A stretch of 64,000 nucleotides of DNA from Candidatus Aenigmatarchaeota archaeon (GCA_016181005.1 JACPAE010000002.1:62001-126000), one strand, 5' to 3'; positions 33,485 through 42,027 are shown, counted from the stretch's first letter. Notes: a model not told the origin generated them from the letters alone. A program made the numbers and translations.

Positions 33485-34768
33485 TTATTTCTTTTCCAGC
33501 TTTTCAATTCCAAACATGTATGGCCTCAAAACTTTAGGTATGACAACGCTTCCGTCTCTCTGCTGGAACTGCTCTATAATTGCAATCATTGTTCGGCTTG
33601 TAGCCAATGCAGTATTGTTCAAAGTGTGAACGAAGCCTTTCACTGGCTTGCCTTCGCCTTCCCTGTATCTTATTCCCAACCTCCTTGCCTGATAGTCTGT
33701 GCAATTTGAATTCGAGCCTATTTCCCTGAACTTTCCGTCGGCCATCCAGAATTCCGTGTCATACTTCTTCGCTGCTATGTTGCCTATGTCTCCTGTGCAG
33801 ACGTTAACAACACGGTAATGAAGACCTAAGGACTGGTATAACAATTCACAATTTCTCTGTATATCTTCATGCAATTTCCATGATTGTTCTGGTAAACAGA
33901 AAACAAATTGTTCGACTTTATTGAAATGATGCGTCCTAAACAAGCCTTTAGTGTACTTTCCATGAGCACCAACTTCTTTCCTAAAGCAGGGAGAAATGCC
34001 GGCAAATAACAGTGGGAGTTTGTTTCCCTCAAGTATTTCATCCATAAACATAGCACTTATCGGATGCTCGCTGGTGGCAATCATATAAGCATCTTCGCCC
34101 TCTATCTTGTAGGTAACCATTTCAAAATCAGACAAATCGATAACGCCTTCATAGGGTTTCCTCTTTATCATTAAAGGTGGTTCTATTATTGTAAAACCTA
34201 CTTTTCTGAGGACATCCAGCGCAAATTTCTGCAATGCTAGGTCTAGAAGAACCAAGTCGCCTTTAAGATAGTAGAATCTTTCACCTGCAACTTTTGCTCC
34301 GCGTTCAACATCTATCAAATCAAGGTCTTGTAAGATTTCTAAATGACTTTTCGGCCTGAAATCAAACTGCGGTGGCTCTCCCCATCGTCTTACCTCAATG
34401 CTGTCATTCTCGTCTTCTCCGACCGGAACGCTTCCATGGAGCAGGTTCGGTATGCTCAAAAGTAGCATTCTTCCTTTTGTTTCCAGCTTTGCTAATTTTT
34501 TGTCGTTTTTTTGGATTAAGGCATCTACCTTCTTTGCCTCTGCCAGCTCCTTTTTAGCTGGCTTTCCCATTCTCTTGGACCTTGCAACATCGATGCTCAG
34601 CTGGTTTCGTTTCTGCTTTAGGCTGTTGGTTTGTGTTTGAAGCTTTCTCCATTCTGTATCTACTTTAAGCAACTCGTCAAGAAGTTTCAATTTTTCGGGA
34701 TTGTTCCTCTTCTTCAGGTTTTCTCTTACCAAAGAAGTATTCTCCCTAACCAGTTTGATGTCAAGCAT
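33485..34768 (-). CDS. serS: seryl-tRNA synthetase
   Basis: A 427-residue class II synthetase. N-terminal coiled-coil arm that grips the long variable arm of tRNA-Ser (residues about 1-105, with WRKLQTQTNSLKQKRNQLS). Class II motif 2 (PCFRKEVGAHGKYTKGLFRT) and motif 3 (NNTALATSRTMIAIIEQ) are intact. This is the common SerRS type, not the rare methanogenic type. It is divergent from the MGMT gene and followed by the DMT transporter after 7 bases. Confidence 0.97.
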   Translation of the reverse strand: MLDIKLVRENTSLVRENLKKRNNPEKLKLLDELLKVDTEWRKLQTQTNSLKQKRNQLSIDVARSKRMGKPAKKELAEAKKVDALIQKNDKKLAKLETKGRMLLLSIPNLLHGSVPVGEDENDSIEVRRWGEPPQFDFRPKSHLEILQDLDLIDVERGAKVAGERFYYLKGDLVLLDLALQKFALDVLRKVGFTIIEPPLMIKRKPYEGVIDLSDFEMVTYKIEGEDAYMIATSEHPISAMFMDEILEGNKLPLLFAGISPCFRKEVGAHGKYTKGLFRTHHFNKVEQFVFCLPEQSWKLHEDIQRNCELLYQSLGLHYRVVNVCTGDIGNIAAKKYDTEFWMADGKFREIGSNSNCTDYQARRLGIRYREGEGKPVKGFVHTLNNTALATSRTMIAIIEQFQQRDGSVVIPKVLRPYMFGIEKLEKK

Positions 34769-34802
34769 AAGTAGATTTAATGAATTAGATTTAAAATAGT
34801 AT

Positions 34803-35090
34803 ATGCACAGGGCGCTTTTGCTGCTGAAGAAAGTCCCTAAGGGGAAAGTGGTTTCTTATGGTGAGCTTGCTAGGAATTGCAAAACCTCGCCACGAGCTAT
34901 AGGAATCGTAATGAAATCGAATCCATTTCCTGAAAAGTATCCTTGCTACAAGGTAGTTGGCAGCGACGGAAGATTAGTTGGTTATTCAGGTAAAGGTGGA
35001 TTGAAAACCAAGATAATGCTACTGAAGAGTGAAGGTGTGAAAATCGACGGGGGTAAGATAAGCGGAAATTATTTTTACAAGCTGTCCTAG
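34803..35090 (+). CDS. ogt: O6-alkylguanine-DNA alkyltransferase (catalytic domain only)
   Basis: A 95-residue MGMT C-terminal domain. It keeps the winged-helix ([20 protein letters not shown]) and active-site loop PCYKVV, with the reactive Cys but Tyr in place of the usual His. The following [11 protein letters not shown] is typical. The N-terminal domain is missing, as in small archaeal and ATL-type proteins. The Cys suggests real methyl transfer; the Tyr change weakens that. Transcript is probably leaderless (TTTAAAATA just upstream). Confidence 0.9.
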   Translation: MHRALLLLKKVPKGKVVSYGELARNCKTSPRAIGIVMKSNPFPEKYPCYKVVGSDGRLVGYSGKGGLKTKIMLLKSEGVKIDGGKISGNYFYKLS

Positions 35091-35575
35091 TTTTTCTCTA
35101 TTTTCACTATCGTTATGTCAAATATCAGAGTTTTTCCTGCCAAGAAATGATTCGTGTCTATCGTGACAGTTTCATTTGTGACTTTGACGACTTTTATCGG
35201 CTGGCCGTTTGCATATAATGTGTCGCCTTCCTTTACGCCGTCAGGAACTTGGCTTCTTGGTACGAGTATTATGTTCGATGGATCCCGCATGCCATAAGCA
35301 TCTTCTGGCTTTATCATGACTGTTTTCTTTTCACCCAATGTCATGCCTATTACAGCATCGTCAAACCCCTTTATCATCTGGCCAGCACCTGCAATAAAAT
35401 CTAGAGGATTTCTGCCTTCGGACGAGTCGAATACAGTCCCGTCCTCAAGCTTTCCTGTATAATGGACGTATACGTGATCGCCCTTTTCTACTGTATCGCT
35501 CATTGAATAGACCCCTTTTGTAGTTGTGCATCCTGCCATCAGAATCATAGGGACAAGCAGCAATGCAATTTTCAT
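35087..35575 (-). CDS. FKBP-type peptidyl-prolyl isomerase, lipoprotein-like
   Basis: A 162-residue protein. An N-terminal hydrophobic signal ends in a lipobox-like LMAGC, so the mature protein may be lipid-anchored outside the membrane. The FKBP domain starts with [20 protein letters not shown] and [12 protein letters not shown], then [19 protein letters not shown]. An insert-in-flap region follows ([20 protein letters not shown]), as in archaeal SlyD-type FKBPs that also act as chaperones. Start placed at ATG 35575 because upstream residues are not signal-like. Confidence 0.9.
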   Translation of the reverse strand: MKIALLLVPMILMAGCTTTKGVYSMSDTVEKGDHVYVHYTGKLEDGTVFDSSEGRNPLDFIAGAGQMIKGFDDAVIGMTLGEKKTVMIKPEDAYGMRDPSNIILVPRSQVPDGVKEGDTLYANGQPIKVVKVTNETVTIDTNHFLAGKTLIFDITIVKIEKN

Positions 35576-35627
35576 ACTCTGATTTATACACTGCATTTTA
35601 AAAAGGATTGCATCTTTTAAGGAACGC

Positions 35628-36716
35628 CTACCTGGTGATCTCCTGCTTCTTCACGAACTCGTACAACTTCTTTGCTTTCCTGTCCTTCTCGAAATGTTTC
35701 CTTATAGGATCTACCATCTGGTCTATGTAGAAGGCAACTGAATTCTTTAAATCGGCTGGGTGCAACTTGCCTTCCCTAAACATCTTCTCCAGCTCCTGAT
35801 AATTGTCAAAATCTAAATCTCCACCAAACTTCTTGTCACGCTCAATTTTCATTGATTTGAATTTTCTGAATACAAGATGTTTTGAATACTCAAGTACAGG
35901 ATTTCCTTCTATAACTTTCTCTGGACAGAACGCGGAATTTATTTTCTTATGAATTTCTTCCTTCGAGTCATGCACGAATATTGATGTTTGAGGCCTTGAT
36001 TTGCTCATTTTCGACGAGATTTCTATGTCCAGTGCTTTGTTCTCTTCATATCCTTCGGGCTGCTTTACACCTTCTAAACCCATTAGCATGTGATGAGAGA
36101 CTACAACTGGTTTTTTCCATTTCATCTTTTCTGCAACCTCCCTTGCTAACATACCCGATCTTCTTTGATCTAAACCTAACTGGCAAATATCTACATTCAA
36201 ATGAAATGCATCTGCAGTTTGCATCATTGGATAAAAATATTGTGCTACTTCTTGAAGTTCGCCTTCTTTTCTTCCCATTATTGTCAAAGCCCTGTTAGCA
36301 CGGCTAATTGTTGTTTTTTTAGCGATTAGGATGACTTTCTTCCAGTATTCTTTGTCAGAAAAGGCGTCAGATGCCCACAGGAATTCCACTTTCTTCTCGT
36401 CCACTCCAGCAGATTTCCAGACTTCAATAAAGTATTCCCCTACCTTTCTGATTCTATTCATGTCTCCTCCCATCTTGTTGTTTATCCAACCGAATGAATC
36501 GGCGAGCCAAAGCTTGAAATGTATACCGGCTTTTGTGAGCTCTTTGAGTAACAAAGGTCTAAAAACTCCGAAAGGTAGATGTGCAAGTCCACTCGGCTCA
36601 AAGCCGTCATAAGCCACAGGATGCAATTTCGTTGATAAAAGTTCTCGAAGTTCATTCTCAGTTATTATTTCTTCACCAACACCTTTTACAAGTTCTAAGC
36701 GCGATTCTAAATCCAT
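35628..36716 (-). CDS. tyrS: tyrosyl-tRNA synthetase (archaeal type)
   Basis: A 362-residue class I synthetase. HIGH-equivalent is [13 protein letters not shown] near residue 40. Tyr-binding region [20 protein letters not shown]. Signature [18 protein letters not shown] near residue 233. Length and the KMSKSR form match archaeal TyrRS. It lies 52 bases upstream of the FKBP gene on the same strand. TrpRS shares this fold but not the loops seen here. Confidence 0.95.
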   Translation of the reverse strand: MDLESRLELVKGVGEEIITENELRELLSTKLHPVAYDGFEPSGLAHLPFGVFRPLLLKELTKAGIHFKLWLADSFGWINNKMGGDMNRIRKVGEYFIEVWKSAGVDEKKVEFLWASDAFSDKEYWKKVILIAKKTTISRANRALTIMGRKEGELQEVAQYFYPMMQTADAFHLNVDICQLGLDQRRSGMLAREVAEKMKWKKPVVVSHHMLMGLEGVKQPEGYEENKALDIEISSKMSKSRPQTSIFVHDSKEEIHKKINSAFCPEKVIEGNPVLEYSKHLVFRKFKSMKIERDKKFGGDLDFDNYQELEKMFREGKLHPADLKNSVAFYIDQMVDPIRKHFEKDRKAKKLYEFVKKQEITR

Positions 36717-36783
36717 ATAACCACTATTTGATTTACTAATTTAATTGTTTTAGAGCTCATTACAACTATTCAAGGATAGGGAA

Positions 36784-37128
36784 TCAAAAATATATACCGT
36801 ACGGTCGCAAACTTTGTGGACAAGGTAGAAATTTTCGTAAATTTCGTAAACTTTTATTCCCTGCAGGAAATACGCTTCTAAGGATTCTGTATATCTTATT
36901 GTTGTATTCTACTAGTCCGTTCACTACTACCACATAACCTCTATTGACAGCTATTAACGGCTCTGGTACTTGACCATAGAATTCCCATTCTTTTACAGCG
37001 ACATCCCCAATGTCTATGTATTCTTCAGGAGATATGTTGAGTTTGTGCTTATCTATGTGGTCGTTTATCCTAGCTATACTGGAAGCGACCCTTTGCCCGT
37101 ACATTCGGGGTGTAATTATTTCATTCAT
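36784..37128 (-). CDS. hypothetical protein (114 aa)
   Basis: Not recognised. Helical N-terminal half (RVASSIARINDHIDKHKLNI) and a beta hairpin (NRGYVVVVNGLVEYNNKIYR). The start abuts the stop of the racemase gene, so the two are likely one transcript. No signal peptide. Confidence 0.5.
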   Translation of the reverse strand: MNEIITPRMYGQRVASSIARINDHIDKHKLNISPEEYIDIGDVAVKEWEFYGQVPEPLIAVNRGYVVVVNGLVEYNNKIYRILRSVFPAGNKSLRNLRKFLPCPQSLRPYGIYF

Positions 37129-37815
37129 TTAATTCACCAATGCTTTAACTGTAGAATCTGCTAGAACATCTAAAGTGTCAATTAATTCAATTGAAAAGCC
37201 ATTCCGATTTAAAAGTTGCAAATCTGTGCAACCGAGTATTATAGCTTCTACACCTGCTTTCTGTAAATTTTTAACAACTTTCGAAAACTCTAAATTCATT
37301 TTTGCAGTTTTATGTCCTTTTAGAAGCCATTGAATTAATTTGGATATCATCTTTTGATTGATTTTGTTCGGTCTTACTAGCTTTACACCGATTTCTCGTA
37401 ACTTTTCATCAAATAATCTTTCTTTAATGGTTTTAGGTGTAGCCAATAAGCCGACTCTTTTAAATTGTTTAGATTTGATTTTATTTACTGTCTCTTCGAT
37501 TATGCTTATAACTGGCACTTTGGATTCTTTTCTTAATTCTTTGATGAAGATATGGACAGTATTGCACGGAATTACTATGAACTCCACTTTATCTTGCAAG
37601 TCTCTGATCCCATTAATTAGAAAAGGTAGAATTTTGTCTATGTTTTTAGCATTTTTGACTGCATCTTCTTCAAGCTTGAACGGGACTGGTGCATTGTGAA
37701 TTAAAATATTCGGATGGCTAAGTCTTTTCAGACCTCGATTCTTATTAATTATGCTAATGTAGAATTTTGCAGTAGTTTCTGGTCCAAATCCGCCTAATAT
37801 ACCAACAGTTTTCAT
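37129..37815 (-). CDS. aspartate/glutamate racemase family protein
   Basis: A 228-residue cofactor-independent amino-acid racemase. GILGGFGPETTAKFY at the start, the first catalytic Cys in IPCNTVHIF (near residue 83) and the second in ILGCTDLQLL (near residue 193). Both Cys are present, so activity is expected; Asp or Glu is the likely substrate. It sits between a small winged-helix protein and an orphan gene in the same direction, with the upstream winged-helix stop 2 bases from its start. Confidence 0.93.
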   Translation of the reverse strand: MKTVGILGGFGPETTAKFYISIINKNRGLKRLSHPNILIHNAPVPFKLEEDAVKNAKNIDKILPFLINGIRDLQDKVEFIVIPCNTVHIFIKELRKESKVPVISIIEETVNKIKSKQFKRVGLLATPKTIKERLFDEKLREIGVKLVRPNKINQKMISKLIQWLLKGHKTAKMNLEFSKVVKNLQKAGVEAIILGCTDLQLLNRNGFSIELIDTLDVLADSTVKALVN

Positions 37816-37816
37816 A

Positions 37817-38098
37817 TTAGCACCGAATTATTTTGAGTACTAGTCTACCCGTAGCTGTTAATTCTGCAGGCTTGGAGTAATTAAGAAGCCCTAAATCTTT
37901 TAATGACCTGGCGTTCAGTTTAAGCGTAGATATAGGAATTCTTGTACTCTCAGAGAGCACATTCAGTAAAGTTGTAATTGTTTTCGTAGAATTGTTTTCA
38001 ATTTCATTCAAGAGGAGAACTTGATTTTTAGTGAGAGCTTTAAGCAAAATCTTCTTTAGACTAGAAAGATCGCTACATATTGGCGATCCGTCACCCAT
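37817..38098 (-). CDS. small winged-helix DNA-binding protein
   Basis: A 93-residue protein with a predicted winged helix-turn-helix: LLNEIENNSTKTITTLLNVL, then STRIPISTLKLNARSLKDLG and a beta wing ending LTATGRLVLKII. Resembles small archaeal regulators that bind DNA as dimers. It precedes the racemase gene by 1 base and may regulate that operon. Confidence 0.7.
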   Translation of the reverse strand: MGDGSPICSDLSSLKKILLKALTKNQVLLLNEIENNSTKTITTLLNVLSESTRIPISTLKLNARSLKDLGLLNYSKPAELTATGRLVLKIIRC

Positions 38099-38168
38099 TG
38101 GCCACTTTTCACCTTGTATTGGTTGCTCATCAACTCACTTCAGTTTATTATGAAATGATAGCCTAATA

Positions 38169-38202
38169 AATCAGTCGGATAGGAAAACCTGCCTATCTGA
38201 TT
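38169..38202. repeat. imperfect inverted repeat upstream of a TATA box
   Basis: Arms AATCA(gtcg)GATAGG and CCTATCTGATT around an 8-base loop. It ends 2 bases before a GAATTTAAATG box at 38204-38214. The position next to the TATA/BRE site would suit an operator. Confidence 0.6.
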
Positions 38203-38235
38203 CGAATTTAAATGCCTGGGATGCAATGTAATTTT

Positions 38236-38325
38236 ATGAGAGAAATGGATAGAAAGGAGAGGCTTGAGGAGTTCCTTAAGAGAAATAGAAGGTTTTTCGA
38301 AAAAATGGCAACTAGGCTCAAGTAA
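38236..38325 (+). CDS. 29-aa basic amphipathic peptide, uncertain
   Basis: MREMDRKERLEEFLKRNRRF then FEKMATRLK. An ATTTAAAT box is centred about 28 bases before the ATG, so a leaderless mRNA would start at the codon. The sequence would form one long charged helix. Its stop overlaps the end of the split PIN gene by 8 bases. Very short, so it could also be chance. Confidence 0.35.
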   Translation: MREMDRKERLEEFLKRNRRFFEKMATRLK

Positions 38326-38517
38326 ACATTTTCCTTAATTCCGGATAAGTCATGATCTTCTCGTATAACTTATGGATTCTGACGACTTCAACCAAATTCA
38401 AATCTCCAGTTAATAAATAGGCGTCTTCATTCATTGCTATAAATATATGCTGGAAATTGATAACTGTTCTTAACCTCAAAGGCATCGAATATACTATCTC
38501 TAATAGTCTAGCATCTG
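38318..38517 (-). pseudogene. PIN-domain toxin-like gene, 3' part (split by insertion)
   Basis: C-terminal half of a PIN nuclease. Reading frame after the duplication (DAR) gives LLEIVYSMPLRLRTVINFQH and IFIAMNEDAYLLTGDLNLVE, carrying the last conserved Asp pair, and ending ELRKMFT. The upstream part of the apparent 76-residue frame (MTLSPVIATLP) comes from the inserted element. Joining it to the fragment at 40006-40297 restores a PIN protein of about 158 residues. Confidence 0.8.
38506..38517 (+). repeat. 12-bp target-site duplication, left copy
   Basis: GTCTAGCATCTG, identical to 40006-40017. It flanks the inserted element and is the part of the PIN gene shared by both halves. Confidence 0.85.
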
Positions 38518-38569
38518 GCAGTGTCGCAATAACGGGTGATAGGGTCAAAATGTCGAATGAGGGTGATAA
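38518..38569 (+). repeat. left terminal inverted repeat of the inserted element
   Basis: About 48 bp with two internal copies of TGTCG...GGGTGAT (38521-38541 and 38551-38569). It pairs with the right end at 39956-40005: block 1 matches about 15 of 20 positions and block 2 about 16 of 18. Two repeated subsites per end would suit two transposase-binding sites. Confidence 0.75.
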
Positions 38570-38729
38570 TCTGACGAACTACTTTTTAAGCTTGAAAATT
38601 CAATTTTTATCAAGATATACGTGGGGAATATTTACTATGATTTACGTAGTTTTGTCATATTTGTCAACCCACATAACATACTTTTAAGTTTAGCTAATCT
38701 TATTAACAATCCTTTAAGAGGCAATTAAA

Positions 38730-39209
38730 ATGGTTTATCTTGCTATAATTAGCCTTATAGCATATGCAATTGGTGTATTTTTATTTGCTGTGGCAATTTA
38801 TTTTAATTTAAAAAAAGACAAAGAAAAATATCGAACTGCTTTGAAATATTCTCTTTATGCGTTGTTTTTATTTATATCTGCTTTAATATTGTCTATAATA
38901 ACAAATGACCCAATACCATATTTCAATGTTTTAATGATTGTGGGTGTTTTTACATTTGGTATAGCTTTTCCTATTATATTTCCAACACTCATTGCCAATG
39001 AAGTAAAAAGGGAACTAGGTGAAAAAGAAGAAATTCATTATAGAAAGCTTTCAGAAAATGAGGCCAAAGAAGAAATTTCAGAATATCTTAAACATAAAAA
39101 AGGTAATGTTTGGATTGAGGATGTAATAAACGATTTAAAAATTGAACCTGAAATAGTTGTTAAGATTATAAAAGTATTTCATAAAAAAAATAAAATTAAA
39201 GAAGTGTAA
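38730..39209 (+). CDS. membrane protein with C-terminal winged-helix domain (element cargo)
   Basis: A 159-residue protein. Three hydrophobic segments (about residues 3-26, 41-63 and 69-90) are followed by a charged linker and a C-terminal domain (EEISEYLKHKKGNVWIEDVI, then KIEPEIVVKIIKVFHKKNKI) predicted as a winged helix. A membrane-anchored DNA-binding or sensor protein is possible. The next gene follows after 3 bases. Unknown family. Confidence 0.65.
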   Translation: MVYLAIISLIAYAIGVFLFAVAIYFNLKKDKEKYRTALKYSLYALFLFISALILSIITNDPIPYFNVLMIVGVFTFGIAFPIIFPTLIANEVKRELGEKEEIHYRKLSENEAKEEISEYLKHKKGNVWIEDVINDLKIEPEIVVKIIKVFHKKNKIKEV

Positions 39210-39212
39210 TAA

Positions 39213-39401
39213 ATGGCTGACCATTTTACATTAGGTGAAACACTTAAGGGAGATAAGATATTTTTAGAAGCTGGATTCATACCAACACCAAGAGAAATTA
39301 AAATAGGTAAACACCATAGCTATCGAACATATGGTGAAACAAATGCAACTGCATATATATCTAAACCATTTCAATGGACAAATAAAACACCAATTAAATA
39401 A
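39213..39401 (+). CDS. hypothetical protein (62 aa, element cargo)
   Basis: Not recognised. Hydrophilic (MADHFTLGETLKGDKIFLEA ... THE C-terminal part is Thr/Lys-rich). Follows the membrane protein by 3 bases and is probably co-transcribed. Could be a soluble partner of that protein. Confidence 0.5.
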   Translation: MADHFTLGETLKGDKIFLEAGFIPTPREIKIGKHHSYRTYGETNATAYISKPFQWTNKTPIK

Positions 39402-39408
39402 TCGGTAA

Positions 39409-39549
39409 TTATTTTTTACGTATCTCTTTCTTTAATGAGAGTTCAATTAAATCAGAAAGAGTCAGATTCTCTTCAATGGCATAATGTTTAGCTTCTTTCA
39501 ATACATCTGGATGAATTTTTATTGTGGTTGGTATTCTTCCGCTTACCAT
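39409..39549 (-). CDS. ribbon-helix-helix (CopG-like) protein, 46 aa
   Basis: ATG 39549 to TAA 39409: MVSGRIPTTIKIHPDVLKEA then KHYAIEENLTLSDLIELSLK and KEIRKK. The TTIKIHP beta strand, helix DVLKEAKHYAIEEN and second helix LSDLIELSLKKEI match RHH DNA-binding domains, which are often antitoxins or plasmid/transposon regulators. No partner toxin is adjacent. Located inside the inserted element. Confidence 0.75.
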   Translation of the reverse strand: MVSGRIPTTIKIHPDVLKEAKHYAIEENLTLSDLIELSLKKEIRKK

Positions 39550-39593
39550 AAATACATATTACCCTACTACTATTTATACTTATAGTAATACAT

Positions 39594-39824
39594 ATGTCAG
39601 ATGTACAAAATCTAAGACAAATAAAAGGATATTCGATTCTCGCCAAAGGCGATATACCCGTAATGATTAACAAGGAGAATTTCCTAGTCCCGTCTCAATT
39701 AAACCACAGCAAATACAAGGTAATCCACTTGGACGGTTGGACTTGCGAGTACATGAATTTTATAAAGAGGAAACAACTATGTAAGCACATATACACGACA
39801 AAGAAATTGATTTTGAAGACATAG
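39594..39824 (+). pseudogene. SWIM zinc-finger fragment, transposase-like remnant
   Basis: 76 residues: GYSILAKGDIPVMINKENFL then VPSQLNHSKYKVIHLDGWTC then EYMNFIKRKQLCKHIYTTKK. The C-terminal part matches the SWIM pattern CxCx(n)CxH with the second Cys changed to Tyr (WTCEYMNF, CKHI). SWIM fingers precede the catalytic domain in some archaeal transposases. Nothing of a catalytic domain follows, so it looks like a decayed or minimal fragment. Confidence 0.55.
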
Positions 39825-39943
39825 GAATTGTATTGCATTTTATTGATACAACCAAAAAAATAGACGAACTTATTTCAATAAGTTATTATCCAGATGATAC
39901 TATACTAGTTCGTGAAGTAAGATACTCGAAAAATTACCATTAG
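39785..39943 (+). other. 52-codon open frame without a start codon
   Basis: Follows the SWIM fragment in another frame and begins after TAA 39782-39784: IDFEDIGIVLHFIDTTKKID then ELISISYYPDDTILVREVRY then SKNYH. It has protein-like alternation of hydrophobic and charged residues but no ATG/GTG/TTG start. Possibly the tail of a frameshifted gene in the element. Confidence 0.35.
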
Positions 39944-39955
39944 TAATAATTCGTT

Positions 39956-40005
39956 TCTATCACCCTCGTGCGACACCCCTAAAAATCACCCTTAATTAAG
40001 ACAAT
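39956..40005 (-). repeat. right terminal inverted repeat of the inserted element
   Basis: Read on the minus strand from 40005 it begins ATTGTCTTAATTAAGGGTGA and has a second block TGTCGCACGAGGGTGATAG, matching the left end. The outer block is more diverged than the inner block. Confidence 0.75.
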
Positions 40006-40297
40006 GTCTAGCATCTGTATCGAATCTTTCTATAAACTTGCAGTTTAAGCTTTCCATAAACTGTTCCCAGACAGGCTCTATTTCATGCTTTTTCATGCCA
40101 AAGGCGGCGACCAACTCTCTTGCTATTTCAACCTTTGTTAAGATTGATGTAACAAATTCGATTTCGTTTGACTTGGCAGTCAAAAACTGAAATTTATTTG
40201 GTATCTTTACAGCCTCTTTATTTCTGATCACCTTTGCTTCATTGATAAAGAAATCTAAGATAGTATTTGTGTCCAAATAAATTTTTATTTTGTCCAT
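39992..40297 (-). pseudogene. PIN-domain toxin-like gene, 5' part (split by insertion)
   Basis: N-terminal half of a PIN nuclease. MDKIKIYLDTNTILDFF carries the first catalytic Asp, then FVTSILTKVEIARELVAAFG the acidic helix. After FDTDAR the frame enters the element and stops (HCLN). PIN proteins such as VapC are RNases in toxin systems. The fragments here lack a functional join, so the gene should be inactive. Confidence 0.8.
40006..40017 (+). repeat. 12-bp target-site duplication, right copy
   Basis: GTCTAGCATCTG, identical to 38506-38517. On the minus strand it encodes part of TDAR in the PIN protein. Confidence 0.85.
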
Positions 40298-40339
40298 TAT
40301 ATCAGTAGTTATAATAAGTTTGCCGATTAAATTAACATA

Positions 40340-41602
40340 ATGGTTCAGCTAAGCTTTCTTGGCGCTATGAGTTCTGTCGGTTCCAGCGGCATCCTTGTCG
40401 ACACAGGCGTTGAAAAGATTCTTCTGGACTACGGAACCAAGATCCAGGACACTCCACCAAAATTCCCAATATCAATCGAGGGGAGGATTGACGCCTTGCT
40501 GCTGTCCCATGCCCATCTTGACCATAGCGGGGGTGCATCGATATTCTCCGCAAGGGGCAACGGCTGCACAACTTATGCAGGCTATACAACGAGGGAGCTT
40601 TGCCGGCTTTTGTGGACGGATTCGATAAAAATAAGCAAGGAGGAAGGCTACGACCTGCCGTTCACCAAGCATGATGTGGAAAAGACATTGGCCAAGTTCA
40701 TGCCGACAAAATTCCGGATTCCTGTAAAGCTTCACAAAAGCAAAGTTACTCTTTTCGATGCTGGCCACATCCCCGGCTCTGTAATGCCGTTTATCGATAC
40801 CGGCAATAAAACGATTCTCTATACAGGAGACTATAAGATTGGCAGCACAAGGCTCATGAAAGGGGCTGACACCAACCTGCCGAAAGTTGACGCTCTTATC
40901 ACCGAGAGTACCTACTGCGACAGGGAGCATGCCGAAAGAGGGTCGCAGGAGAATGAGCTTGCCAGGATTGTAAGGGAGACTCTGTCTAACGATGGTGTGG
41001 CACTTATTTCCGGCTTTGCCGTGGGAAGGATAGACGAGCTTTTGCTGGTGCTTGACAGTTTCGGCATTGACTATCCTGTGTACGTCGACGGGATGGCGAA
41101 GAAGGCTATAACGATAATAAATGAGCAGAAGGGTGTGCTCAGGGATCCGAAAAGCTTGGACAAGGTGCTGCAGAAGGTCGAGTATGTCACCAGCCACCAG
41201 ATGAGGAAGAAAGTAATAAAGCAGCCCGGAGTAATACTTTCTACCAGCGGCATGCTTACGGGCGGGCCGATAGCCTGGTATATGGGAAAGCTCTTCGACA
41301 AACAGAACTGCAGCTTGACGCTTAGCGGTTTTCAGGTGGAGGGAACGCCAGGCAAGACCCTGCTGGAAACCGGGAGGTTCATCAACGAGGAGATTGATGT
41401 GGAAGTGAAGATGCGTGTCAGGAGATTGGATTTCTCAAGTCACCTAGGAAGGAAGGACTTGTTTGACTTTATAAACAAACTTAATCCGGAAAAGGTGTTT
41501 TGCGTTCATGGGGAGCATACGGAAGAGTTTGCTTTGGAATTGAAGGAAAAAGGTTATGATGCTGTGGCTCCTGTGGCGAACAACAGGATTTTTGATATTT
41601 AG
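40340..41602 (+). CDS. beta-CASP metallo-beta-lactamase nuclease (aCPSF2-like)
   Basis: A 420-residue RNA-processing nuclease. The metal motif HAHLDHSGG (near residue 57), a DAGHIPGS, GDYKIG and the beta-CASP segment with GFAVGRIDELLLVLDSF, then LSTSGMLTGGPI and the C-terminal VHGEHTEEF. Without N-terminal KH domains, so closer to aCPSF2 than aCPSF1. RNase J-like activity is an alternative. Start ATG 40340 follows a promoter-like AT-rich stretch. Its stop overlaps the next minus gene by 4 bases. Confidence 0.92.
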   Translation: MVQLSFLGAMSSVGSSGILVDTGVEKILLDYGTKIQDTPPKFPISIEGRIDALLLSHAHLDHSGGASIFSARGNGCTTYAGYTTRELCRLLWTDSIKISKEEGYDLPFTKHDVEKTLAKFMPTKFRIPVKLHKSKVTLFDAGHIPGSVMPFIDTGNKTILYTGDYKIGSTRLMKGADTNLPKVDALITESTYCDREHAERGSQENELARIVRETLSNDGVALISGFAVGRIDELLLVLDSFGIDYPVYVDGMAKKAITIINEQKGVLRDPKSLDKVLQKVEYVTSHQMRKKVIKQPGVILSTSGMLTGGPIAWYMGKLFDKQNCSLTLSGFQVEGTPGKTLLETGRFINEEIDVEVKMRVRRLDFSSHLGRKDLFDFINKLNPEKVFCVHGEHTEEFALELKEKGYDAVAPVANNRIFDI

Positions 41603-41922
41603 TTTCTTCTTTTGAAAACTTGTGGAGATATCGTATGAGGTTGTAGGTGCTGTGACCATAAATATTCTCGTTCCGCTTCGTGTATAGCAGATGACAATAA
41701 ACCACTAATTACAGGATTTTGATAATCAGATGGGTAAGATGTTCTCATATAAAATTCAATTCCTTGTGGAGTTACATCCTCTTTCAGTACCTCGTAAATT
41801 TGCCATATAATTCCAGGAGGTACCTCACTAATTTGGCGTTTTCTAGTGCCGCTATATGCTACAAGCCAAGACTGTATCCCACTTAATCTAGATTGTGCTC
41901 TCTCTGAAAACCTATTTCCCAT
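41599..41922 (-). CDS. hypothetical protein (about 107 aa)
   Basis: Not recognised. Starts MGNRFSERAQSRLSGIQSWL (ATG 41922 preferred over an in-frame GTG at 41931). Has an amphipathic C-terminal region (SSAIHEAEREYLWSQHLQ). A TTTTTAAATAC box lies about 25 bases upstream. Stop overlaps the aCPSF2-like gene stop. Confidence 0.5.
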   Translation of the reverse strand: MGNRFSERAQSRLSGIQSWLVAYSGTRKRQISEVPPGIIWQIYEVLKEDVTPQGIEFYMRTSYPSDYQNPVISGLLSSAIHEAEREYLWSQHLQPHTISPQVFKRRN

Positions 41923-42027
41923 GTTTATCACTTTCTTTAGTATTTAAAAATATTCGAGGGTAAGTTCTTAAAGTTATCACTATAGAATAGTAAAGCTTAT
42001 ATACTAGTAACTACCATACAGTAACAT

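Larger units (their letters stand above)
38518..40005. mobile_element. inserted mobile element (about 1488 bp) inside a PIN gene
   Basis: Bounded by bipartite inverted repeats and flanked by a perfect 12-bp direct repeat. Removing it joins the two PIN fragments in frame. Inside are a membrane protein with a winged-helix tail, a 62-residue protein, an RHH protein on the other strand and a SWIM zinc-finger fragment like those of some transposases. No full DDE or other transposase is seen, so it is non-autonomous or decayed and carries cargo. The interior is more AT-rich than the flanks. Family assignment is not possible from sequence alone. Confidence 0.75.

Noticed and set aside
40472-41197. 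241-codon minus-strand frame opposite the beta-CASP nuclease
   Set aside because: Covered by a well-supported gene; its translation is Arg/His/Pro-rich without motif structure.
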